Shown here in pieces: positions 17,531 to 24,438 of a DNA stretch of 64,000 nt. Both the position numbers and the translations under genes were made by a program. The notes below the pieces were generated by a model. It ran no database searches, had not been told where the DNA came from, and was given only the letters and a program-made list of their open reading frames with translations. Each line of letters begins with the position of its first letter. Position 1 is the stretch's first letter. The stretch comes from Desulfosarcina ovata subsp. ovata (GTDB taxonomy: Bacteria; Desulfobacterota; Desulfobacteria; Desulfobacterales; Desulfosarcinaceae), in the NCBI RefSeq assembly GCF_009689005.1, contig NZ_AP021879.1, positions 5,799,724 to 5,863,723 of the forward strand. The letters are read 5' to 3'.

Positions 17531-19066
17531 TTGCTGGCCAGGGTTTTAAGCAGCGCCGTGATCGGTATCGACGCCTATCTGGTTGAGGTCGAGGTGGACA
17601 TTGCTCAGGGCTTGCCGACCTTTACCACCGTCGGGTTGCCCGAGACGGCCGTGAAAGAGAGCCGCGAGCGGGTCAAGTCAGCCATTGCCAACTCGGGATA
17701 CCGTTTTCCCGCGGATCGAATCACCGTCAACCTGGCTCCGGCCAACATCAAGAAAGAGGGCACCGGCTTTGACTTGCCCATGGCCCTGGGCATCCTTTCG
17801 GCCACCGGCATTATCCCTGAGAACGCACTTCGCGGCTATCTTTTTTTGGGGGAGCTTTCCCTTGACGGTCGCATCAAACCCGTCAATGGTTCCCTGCCCA
17901 TGGCGATCGCCGCCCGCAATGCCGGTTATCGGGGAATTATCGTTCCCGCGGAAAATGGGCGGGAGGCGTCCGTGGTGGCCGATCTGTGCGTCTACCCGGT
18001 TGATACCCTGGGGCAGGTGGTGGATTTTTTGCGCGGCATTACGTCCGTCGCACCACAAAAGGCCGATCTCAAGGCGTTGTTTGACGCCCCCTTGGCGTCG
18101 GCGGCTGATTTTGCGGAGGTGATGGGACAGGAAAATGCCAAGCGGGCATTGGAGATCGCCGCCGCCGGGGGCCATAATGTCCTGATGATCGGCCCTCCCG
18201 GGTCGGGAAAGACCATGCTGGCGCGGCGCATTCCAACCATTTTGCCGCCCATGTCCTTTGAAGAGGCCATCGAAACCACCAAAATCCTGAGTGTGGTGGG
18301 AATGCTGGACCGCCGGCAGCCACTGGTTATTCAGCGTCCCTTCCGCTCCCCCCACCATACGATCTCGGATGCCGGGCTCATCGGCGGCGGTCATGTGCCC
18401 CGGCCGGGCGAGGTCAGCCTGGCCCACAATGGCGTCCTGTTTCTGGATGAGTTGCCCGAGTATAAGAAAAATGTCCTGGAGGTGCTGCGCCAGCCGTTGG
18501 AGGACCTGCAGGTGACCATCTCACGGGCGGCGTCCACCTTGACCTATCCGTCCAGTTTCATGCTCATTGCGGCCATGAACCCCTGCCCGTGCGGATATCT
18601 GGCCGATCCCCGGCATGCCTGCCGATGTACGGCCCATCAGATTCAGCGATACCGTGCCAAAATATCGGGGCCGCTGTTGGACCGCATCGACATTCATGTG
18701 GAAGTACCGGCAGTGCCGCACAAAGATTTGGTGGGCACGCTTGAAAGCGAGCCATCCACGGCCATCCGTCAGCGGGTGGTGGCGGCCCGCCAGATCCAGC
18801 GTCAACGGTTTAGGCGCACGAACGTGTATAACAACGCCCAGATGGCCAGCCGGCATATTCGTAAGCATTGCCATATCGATCGTGATGCGGAAGGCGTGCT
18901 GACGGCGGCGATCGAGCGACTGGGGCTTTCTGCCCGGGCCTACAACCGGATCTTGAAAATTTCACGAACCATTGCCGATCTGGAAGCGATGGCCGAGATC
19001 AAGATGCATCATGTGACCGAGGCGATCCAGTACCGGAGCCTGGATCGTTCAAAGCAGAATCTATAG
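17531..19066 (+). CDS. YifB/ComM family Mg-chelatase-like ATPase
   Basis: 511 residues. Domain order: N-terminal ChlI-like Lon-protease-fold domain (about 20-140), AAA+ Mg-chelatase domain (about 185-395; Walker A 'GPPGSGKTML', Walker B 'NGVLFLDELPEY'), a Cys-rich insertion 'NPCPCGYLADPRHACRC' typical of the family, and a C-terminal domain ('SARAYNRILKISRTIADL'). ComM homologues are hexameric helicases that extend branch migration during recombination of incoming DNA, so a role in DNA uptake or recombination is plausible. The start is taken as TTG 17531, which gives the family N-terminus 'LLARVLSSAVIG' with GGAGG at 17520-17524; TTG 17525 is possible but crowds the ribosome-binding site. Confidence 0.94.
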   Translation: MLARVLSSAVIGIDAYLVEVEVDIAQGLPTFTTVGLPETAVKESRERVKSAIANSGYRFPADRITVNLAPANIKKEGTGFDLPMALGILSATGIIPENALRGYLFLGELSLDGRIKPVNGSLPMAIAARNAGYRGIIVPAENGREASVVADLCVYPVDTLGQVVDFLRGITSVAPQKADLKALFDAPLASAADFAEVMGQENAKRALEIAAAGGHNVLMIGPPGSGKTMLARRIPTILPPMSFEEAIETTKILSVVGMLDRRQPLVIQRPFRSPHHTISDAGLIGGGHVPRPGEVSLAHNGVLFLDELPEYKKNVLEVLRQPLEDLQVTISRAASTLTYPSSFMLIAAMNPCPCGYLADPRHACRCTAHQIQRYRAKISGPLLDRIDIHVEVPAVPHKDLVGTLESEPSTAIRQRVVAARQIQRQRFRRTNVYNNAQMASRHIRKHCHIDRDAEGVLTAAIERLGLSARAYNRILKISRTIADLEAMAEIKMHHVTEAIQYRSLDRSKQNL

Positions 19067-19076
19067 GCATGCTGCT

Positions 19077-19181
19077 ATAGCATTTAAGATAATGTTTTTG
19101 GCAAGGCCAGAGGGAGGAAGCTGTATAAGTCATACCGCGACGACCGATAACGCAGCCCAAAAGCATTATCTTGAATGCTAT
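19077..19181. repeat. 105-bp MITE-like inverted-repeat element
   Basis: Left arm 19077-19102 and right arm 19155-19181 are inverted repeats matching over about 26 bases with three differences and a one-base length difference. The 52-base centre has no coding potential. It lies between the yifB stop and the RES toxin stop. No target duplication could be identified. Confidence 0.6.
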
Positions 19182-19185
19182 ATGT

Positions 19186-19677
19186 TTACATACCAGCTTC
19201 CGTCTTTCCTATTAGATTGGCAATACGGGGATCAATATGAATTGCTTCTGGCTTACCCTTCTCGAGTAAGCTGAAGTCGGGATGCAATGGGTTCAGCACG
19301 AAGTTGCTTTCAATCGGGACAATTGTTGAAGGAACTTCTAAAATCGGGAACTGTTTGTCATCGAGCCATTTTTTCCCCACCGCGACTGATTCAGGTCCGA
19401 TCGGAAGGCTATTCCAATTTTTTGGTAATTTTGATTTGGGTAAAGATTGTACTCTTTTCGGGCTAAATGATACCGGAATTACCACAAAACTGTTGATGTC
19501 GCTATCATCTTCCAAATGAACGATCAACTCAAGAATGGCAAGTGAAAGGCTCTCCGCACAATAAACAGCGGGATAACCAACCGGATTCCAGCGACCACCC
19601 CACAACTTAGCGCCTTCGCCGCTAAGCGCCTCATTTATGTATTTTTCTTTGGTAATTCGCCAGGCCGTGCATTTCAT
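19186..19677 (-). CDS. RES domain toxin of a type II toxin-antitoxin pair
   Basis: 163 residues. RES-domain toxins degrade cellular NAD+ and halt growth. The name residues are visible: Arg in 'AWRITKEKY', 'GAKLWGGRWNPVGYPAVYCAE' around residue 22 with the Tyr/Glu pair typical of the fold, 'SLAILELIVHL', and the terminal 'DPRIANLIGK'. Its start overlaps the antitoxin stop by 4 bases, the usual order (antitoxin first) and coupling for Xre-RES modules. An NAD+-consuming activity is established for the family (for example MbcT); activity of this copy is inferred. Confidence 0.93.
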   Translation of the reverse strand: MKCTAWRITKEKYINEALSGEGAKLWGGRWNPVGYPAVYCAESLSLAILELIVHLEDDSDINSFVVIPVSFSPKRVQSLPKSKLPKNWNSLPIGPESVAVGKKWLDDKQFPILEVPSTIVPIESNFVLNPLHPDFSLLEKGKPEAIHIDPRIANLIGKTEAGM

Positions 19678-20078
19678 CCAGGAAAGACTCCATGGTCAAT
19701 TCGGCCTAGCAGCTTGATCACTTCATTGGCGCCGATATAGGTGTCGGCATACTCTAAGGGAATCCGACCGCCTAACCCCCTGGCCGGTTTCTTCAGCCAG
19801 CGTCTTGCCTTTTCGCTGCTGCCAAAAACTTCAGCAGCCATTTCATAAACCTGGGTCAATCGAAGCACACGCTCAGATTCTGCGGTATTAAAACGACCAT
19901 TCACCCTGCGTCGGCTGAGTGTACGCCTTGGGATTTGTACAATCTTCGCCAAAGAATTATCGCTAAGATCGAGGCGTTTACGCAGGTCGTCAAAGGATTC
20001 AACGGGAAATCCAGCTTTCAGTTGGTGAATAAGCTGGTCTGCATTGACGGAATGGGTGCTGGTAGCGAGGTATTGCAT
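19674..20078 (-). CDS. Xre/MbcA/ParS-type antitoxin
   Basis: 134 residues. N-terminal helix-turn-helix ('LRKRLDLSDNSLAKIVQIPR RT', about residues 33-55) and a C-terminal DUF2384/MbcA-ParS toxin-binding domain ('VYEMAAEVFGSSEKARRWLK', 'LGGRIPLEYADTYIGANEVI'). It neutralises the RES toxin encoded immediately downstream and should autorepress the operon. It is first in the operon; the upstream region carries a 148-base inverted-repeat element (20240-20387) rather than an obvious operator. An alternative start a few codons in cannot be excluded. Confidence 0.93.
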   Translation of the reverse strand: MQYLATSTHSVNADQLIHQLKAGFPVESFDDLRKRLDLSDNSLAKIVQIPRRTLSRRRVNGRFNTAESERVLRLTQVYEMAAEVFGSSEKARRWLKKPARGLGGRIPLEYADTYIGANEVIKLLGRIDHGVFPG

Positions 20079-20239
20079 GATGATCTTCCTATCAATAAGC
20101 GGGCATTTGGCATTACTATAAGAGCCATCTGCCTTTCTGTAAAGTTCTTTCTAAATTAAAACCGGTTCTACACCTCATGCATCTGTAATCGATACGATGC
20201 TGTGGTTGGGTATTGTTATGATGTCGTTTCAGGCAGTTT

Positions 20240-20387
20240 GGCACTGGTTCAGTTCAATCGGTAATTTAGATGGGAGAATGCCAATTTTCCCTTTCATAAC
20301 AGATAGTTGTGCTCAATAGGACAGGTTTTTCAGATCTGCCATAATATGTTGATATTATTGAATTACCTATTCAACTGAACCAGTGCC
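20240..20387. repeat. 148-bp MITE-like inverted-repeat element upstream of the toxin-antitoxin operon
   Basis: Arms 20240-20266 and 20361-20387 are 27-base inverted repeats differing at only two positions; the ends read GGCACTGG...CCAGTGCC. The AT-rich centre has no frame of note. The arms are unrelated to those of the element at 19077-19181. Together the two elements bracket the RES-Xre pair. No flanking duplication is visible. It fills most of the 332-base gap 20079-20410, in which I see nothing else. Confidence 0.65.
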
Positions 20388-20410
20388 CATGACTGGAGAA
20401 GATGTAAAAA

Positions 20411-21802
20411 TCAGTTTTTGAGATCCCGCTTGAGCTGGATGCCATACTTGCGCATGCGGTTCCAGACCGTCACGCGATTGATGCCGAGCAGCCGCGCGGC
20501 CTGGCTCTGGTTGCCGCCGGCGGCCTGCAGGGCCTTGACCAGCTGCCGGCGCTCGTCATTTTCCGGTGGGGCAAACGGCTCGGCAGCCGTCGAAACGGCA
20601 GGCCTTGGTTTGGCCAGCATGTGCGGCGGAAGATGGTCGCTATCGATGGTGTCCTTGCCGGCAACGGTGAACGCATACTCCAGGGCACTTTTCATCTCCC
20701 TGACATTGCCGGGCCAGGAGTAGTCCATGAAGCGGTTCAGGGCCTCACGCGTCAACCCGCGAATCGGTTTGCCCGTGCGCAGCTCCAGGCGCTTGATGAA
20801 AGTATTGACCAGCAGTGGGATATCGTCCCGACGGTCGCGTAGCGGCGGCAAATGAATGGGAATCACGTTGATCCGGAAGTAAAGATCCTCACGAAAGCGT
20901 TTCTGGTCGATCAGTTCCAGCAGATTGCGGTTGGTGGCGGTGATAATTCTTACATCCGTGGAAATGGGCCGGTTATCCCCCACCCGTTCGAACTGACGGG
21001 TTTCCAGCACCCGCAGCAGTTTGATCTGGATGGAAAGGGGGATGTCACCGATTTCGTCCAGGAAGAGGTCACCCCCATTGGCGGATTCGAAACGGCCCAT
21101 GCGATCACGGAATGCACCGGTAAAAGAACCTTTCACATGGCCGAAAAGCTCGCTTTCCAGAAGGGATTCGTTCAACGCGGCACAATTGAGCTGGACGAAA
21201 GGACCGTTGCTTCTGCGGCCCTTTTCGTGGATGGCCCTGGCCACCATCTCCTTGCCGGTCCCGCTCTCGCCAAAAATAATGATCGGGGCGTCACTGACGG
21301 CCGCTTTCTCGATGATGTCAAATACCACCTTCATCGGGTCGCTGCTGCCGGTGATACCACTGAACGCGTTGGTTTCATCCAGTTGGCGTGAGAGGATTTC
21401 GACTTTCCGGTCCAGGCGGTCCAGTTCGCTCAAATCGGTCAACGTTTCCACGGCGCCCAGAACCGTCCCATCGTCGTCACGCAGCACGGAGGCATTTTTC
21501 AGGGCAGGCAGGAACGTGCCATCCTTTTTCCGGATCGTGCAGCGGCAGCGACGCATCTCCGACTGTCCGGCATCAAAGAGTTTACACCAGCCATCCCCCT
21601 GGTTGTTGATGGCCATTTCACAGGCCTGGCATTCCAGCAGGGTGCATGGCTGGCCGGTCACCTCGTCGGCGGTGTAACCGGTCATTTCCTCAAAGGACCG
21701 GTTGACCGAAAGAATGCGTCCTGCCTGGCTGATGACCAACAGTGCTTCGTTCATGGTGTTGATGACCCGTTCCCAGTGGCGGTTGAGTTCGCCGATCTGC
21801 AT
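20411..21802 (-). CDS. PAS domain sigma-54-dependent transcriptional activator
   Basis: 463 residues. N-terminal PAS domain (about 8-125; 'INTMNEALLVISQAGRILSV') that is unusually Cys-rich ('CTLLECQACEMA', 'CKLF', 'CRCTIRKK'), a sigma-54 AAA+ domain (about 155-375; Walker A 'GESGTGKEMV', intact loop 'KGSFTGAF', Walker B 'GGDLFLDEIGD'), and a C-terminal Fis-type helix-turn-helix ('GNQSQAARLLGINRVTVW'). The Cys cluster could bind a metal or sense redox or sulfur state; that is inference. It is divergent from the selenocytochrome operon and separated from it by about 270 bases containing a long palindrome and a -24/-12-like site, so it is the likely activator of that operon. Confidence 0.93.
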   Translation of the reverse strand: MQIGELNRHWERVINTMNEALLVISQAGRILSVNRSFEEMTGYTADEVTGQPCTLLECQACEMAINNQGDGWCKLFDAGQSEMRRCRCTIRKKDGTFLPALKNASVLRDDDGTVLGAVETLTDLSELDRLDRKVEILSRQLDETNAFSGITGSSDPMKVVFDIIEKAAVSDAPIIIFGESGTGKEMVARAIHEKGRRSNGPFVQLNCAALNESLLESELFGHVKGSFTGAFRDRMGRFESANGGDLFLDEIGDIPLSIQIKLLRVLETRQFERVGDNRPISTDVRIITATNRNLLELIDQKRFREDLYFRINVIPIHLPPLRDRRDDIPLLVNTFIKRLELRTGKPIRGLTREALNRFMDYSWPGNVREMKSALEYAFTVAGKDTIDSDHLPPHMLAKPRPAVSTAAEPFAPPENDERRQLVKALQAAGGNQSQAARLLGINRVTVWNRMRKYGIQLKRDLKN

Positions 21803-21850
21803 GATCTGGTTCCTTTTTACCCCGGTATGGATGTCACTGATATGGCCACC

Positions 21851-21878
21851 AGGTGTTTAAACACATGTTTAAGCACCT
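21851..21878. promoter_or_regulatory. 28-bp palindrome, likely activator-binding site
   Basis: AGGTGTTTAAAC and GTTTAAGCACCT are 12-base inverted repeats with one mismatch around a 4-base centre. It lies 48 bases from the regulator start and about 115 bases upstream of the -24/-12-like site at 21994, a normal distance for an upstream activating sequence bound by the divergent sigma-54 activator. Confidence 0.55.
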
Positions 21879-21993
21879 ATCAATCATTTAAATATCTTTT
21901 TTCCTCGTTCCGAATCACACCCATCTGAAAATCAATAAATATGCTGTAATAAATCAATATGTTTTCCAAATTATTGAAATCAACCTGCCGACC

Positions 21994-22007
21994 GGCACGC
22001 GAATTGA
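21994..22007 (+). promoter_or_regulatory. near-consensus sigma-54 (-24/-12) promoter
   Basis: GGCACG at 21994-21999 followed at the right spacing by TTGA: the -24 GG and the -12 region are 10 bases apart, but the -12 dinucleotide is GA instead of GC. Supported mainly by the divergent sigma-54 activator and the lack of a better candidate; transcription would start near 22018. Confidence 0.4.
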
Positions 22008-22069
22008 TCACTCCCTCGCAGAGACAACCGTTTTGTGTATTGGCAATCTCCAACGGGAGCCGCGTGATC

Positions 22070-22297
22070 ATGGGGCCGTGCATGCGTCTCAACCTCGATG
22101 AACTCCCCTGGCCGGTCAATGTGCTGACTTTCAACCGGGCGATCGATGGAATGCAGCCCGGCGACATCATCATGGCCACGATCGCGGATGCCCACGTTGT
22201 CGATAACCTGAAGCGGATTCTCGGCAGTCTGCCCGACCTGTTTTTCGATGTCGTGCAAAAAAAAAGAGGCTACCACATCCGGGTTATTCGCAAATAA
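22070..22297 (+). CDS. TusA-like sulfurtransferase-fold protein lacking the catalytic cysteine
   Basis: 75 residues from ATG 22070 (GGGAG at 22055-22059; ATG 22082 is an alternative). The fold signature of TusA/SirA is clear: 'LNLDELPWPVNVLTFNRAID' corresponds to the 'LDxRGLxCPxPVLKTKKAL' helix, and 'MQPGDIIMATIADAHVVDNL' matches the second strand-helix unit. The catalytic CPxP Cys is replaced by Leu (LPWP). The only Cys is at position 4. Canonical persulfide relay is therefore unlikely. It is the first gene of the respiratory operon, 15 bases before the ferredoxin gene, so a carrier, assembly or regulatory role linked to that complex is possible. Confidence 0.72.
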   Translation: MGPCMRLNLDELPWPVNVLTFNRAIDGMQPGDIIMATIADAHVVDNLKRILGSLPDLFFDVVQKKRGYHIRVIRK

Positions 22298-22312
22298 TGA
22301 TAGGGAGGTGCT

Positions 22313-23236
22313 ATGGGGATCAACAGACGCGATTTTTTTAAAATTCTAACCGCCGCCGGTACCGCCGCAGCCGGATCGGCCCGGCCCGCCCGCGCATGGC
22401 AGTCTAGGGCGCCATCGGACCCGGTCGGCTGTCTGGTGGATCTGACCCGCTGTATCGGCTGCCGCAAATGCGAAGAGGCCTGCAACCGGGTCAACGGACT
22501 ACCGGCGCCGGATCGGCGTTTCGAAGACCTGACCGTGCTGGACCGCAATCGCCGCCCCGATGAGCGTACCTACACGGTGGTCAACCGGTATACGTCGGAG
22601 ATGATTGACGAACGCGACCAACTGATCCCGACCTTTGTCAAACTGCAATGCATGCACTGCCAGGATCCGGCATGTGCCTCGGCCTGTATCGTGGGGGCCC
22701 TGTCCAAAAAGGAAAACGGTGCGGTGCACTACGACGTAAGCAAATGCATCGGCTGCCGCTACTGTATGGTGGCCTGCCCGTTCGAGATCCCGGCCTATGA
22801 GTACCACGACCCCATCACCCCAAGGGTAATGAAGTGCACGTTCTGCTACGAGCGCGTACAGACGGAAAACAAACTTCCCGGGTGCGCCGAGATCTGCCCG
22901 GTGGAGGCCATCACCTTCGGCCGACGCAGTGACATATTGGCCGAGGCCAAACGACGCATCAAAAATAATCCCGGCCGCTACATCGATCATGTGTATGGTG
23001 AGAAAGAGGTCGGCGGCACGAGTTGGATGTACCTCTCGGGGGTGCCGTTTGAAAAGCTGGGCTTCAACAGCCTGCCGGAAACGCCCATGCCCCGGCTGGC
23101 GGAGACGATCCAACACAGCCTGTTCAGCTACCTGTGGTCACCGATTGTGCTCTTCGGCATGCTGGGGGGGGTGATGTGGGCGTCGAAAGACAAAGGCGAC
23201 CGCGCCGACAACCACAAGGACGGAGGTGACCGATGA
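22313..23236 (+). CDS. Tat-exported 4Fe-4S ferredoxin subunit (HybA/DsrO-like)
   Basis: 307 residues. A twin-arginine signal ('NRRDFFKILTAAGTAAAG') sends it folded to the periplasm. Four Cys clusters follow: 'CIGCRKCEEAC' (about residue 43), 'CMHCQDPACASAC' (about 114), 'CIGCRYCMVACPF' (about 147), and 'CTFCYERV...CAEICP' (about 180), i.e. up to four [4Fe-4S] clusters. A C-terminal membrane anchor ('YLWSPIVLFGMLGGVMWA', about 273-290) matches HybA-like subunits. It should pass electrons between the NrfD-type membrane subunit encoded next (4-base overlap, ATGA) and the periplasmic cytochrome. AGGGAGG precedes the ATG. Confidence 0.95.
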   Translation: MGINRRDFFKILTAAGTAAAGSARPARAWQSRAPSDPVGCLVDLTRCIGCRKCEEACNRVNGLPAPDRRFEDLTVLDRNRRPDERTYTVVNRYTSEMIDERDQLIPTFVKLQCMHCQDPACASACIVGALSKKENGAVHYDVSKCIGCRYCMVACPFEIPAYEYHDPITPRVMKCTFCYERVQTENKLPGCAEICPVEAITFGRRSDILAEAKRRIKNNPGRYIDHVYGEKEVGGTSWMYLSGVPFEKLGFNSLPETPMPRLAETIQHSLFSYLWSPIVLFGMLGGVMWASKDKGDRADNHKDGGDR

Positions 23237-24438
23237 GCCATCAGGCAGCGCCTGTCAAGGCGAAATTCTGGACTCCCGGTGTGGTCGTTTTGGCCGTGCT
23301 CATGGCCGCCGGGGGGGGCGCCATTATCGCGCGGTTCATCGGCGGTATCGGCTATGTCTCCAACCTGACCACCGCGCGGCCCTGGGGGTTGTGGATCGGG
23401 GTGGACGTGGCCTCCGGCGTGGCCCTGGCCGCCGGAGGGTTTACCACCGCTTTCCTGGCCCACATCATCGGCCGCCACTATTACGAGGCCGTTGTCCGTC
23501 CGGCCCTGCTCACCGCCATGCTGGGATATACTTTTGTCGTCCTGGGGCTTTTGGTGGATATCGGTCGCAGCTGGGCCATCTGGAAGCCCATGCTCTACTG
23601 GAACCCCACCTCGGTGCTGTTCGAGGTGGCCATGTGCGTGATGTTCTACCTCAACGTACTTTACCTCGAATTTCTGCCCATTGTCGTCGAACGCTTCAAG
23701 GGACGGGTCAACCTGCCCGGACCGCTGGCGGCCCTGAATGCGCCCGTGGACGGGCTGCTGCGCCTGGCCGACGCGGTTCTGCCGAAAATCATGTGGGTGT
23801 TCATCATTCTTGGCGTGGTGCTCTCCTGCATGCACCAGTCCAGCCTGGGGTCGTTGATGCTGATCGCGCCCACCAAGCTGCATCCGCTCTGGTACACGCC
23901 CATCCTGCCGCTTCTGTTTCTCACTTCGGCGATTGCCGTGGGTTATCCCATGGTGGTGTTCGAAACCACCCTGGCCACGACATCCCTTAAACTCGACTCG
24001 GAGATGAAGGTGCTGACGCCGCTGACCCGCATCACCATTTTTCTGTTGGGGCTTTACCTGGCCCTCAAGGTGGGCGACATGGTGGTGCGTGGCACCTATG
24101 TCTATCTCTTGGATGGAACGGCTCAAACCAATGCGTTTCTCGTCGAACTCATTTTCGGTGTGATCGTGCCCTGGTTGATGCTCCTCTCACCGGCAGTGCG
24201 CCGCTCCCGACGCGGGCTGTTCATCGCCTGCACGCTGATCGTTGTCGGGGTGCTGGTCAATCGTCTGAATGTGTTCGTCGTGGGATACCGCCCGCCCATC
24301 AGCGAAGCCAATTATTTTCCGTCCATCGGTGAGATATTGGTCACCGTGGGGCTGATCGCCACATTGATGTTCATTTATCGATTTATCATTACTCATTTAC
24401 CCGTCTTAGCCAGACCGGAACAGGAGGTTCGTCCATGA
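23233..24438 (+). CDS. NrfD/HybB/PsrC family integral membrane quinol-interacting subunit
   Basis: 401 residues, about ten transmembrane helices, all through the length of the protein. NrfD-family proteins exchange electrons with the quinone pool. Family hallmarks include 'TARPWGLWIGVDVASGVALAAGG' in the second helix and conserved Glu/His residues in later helices ('SCMHQSSLGSLMLIAPTKLH', very typical of HybB-type subunits). It overlaps both neighbours by 4 bases (ATGA at each junction), so ferredoxin, membrane subunit and cytochrome are tightly coupled and very likely form one menaquinol-linked complex at the cytoplasmic membrane. Confidence 0.95.
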   Translation: MSHQAAPVKAKFWTPGVVVLAVLMAAGGGAIIARFIGGIGYVSNLTTARPWGLWIGVDVASGVALAAGGFTTAFLAHIIGRHYYEAVVRPALLTAMLGYTFVVLGLLVDIGRSWAIWKPMLYWNPTSVLFEVAMCVMFYLNVLYLEFLPIVVERFKGRVNLPGPLAALNAPVDGLLRLADAVLPKIMWVFIILGVVLSCMHQSSLGSLMLIAPTKLHPLWYTPILPLLFLTSAIAVGYPMVVFETTLATTSLKLDSEMKVLTPLTRITIFLLGLYLALKVGDMVVRGTYVYLLDGTAQTNAFLVELIFGVIVPWLMLLSPAVRRSRRGLFIACTLIVVGVLVNRLNVFVVGYRPPISEANYFPSIGEILVTVGLIATLMFIYRFIITHLPVLARPEQEVRP

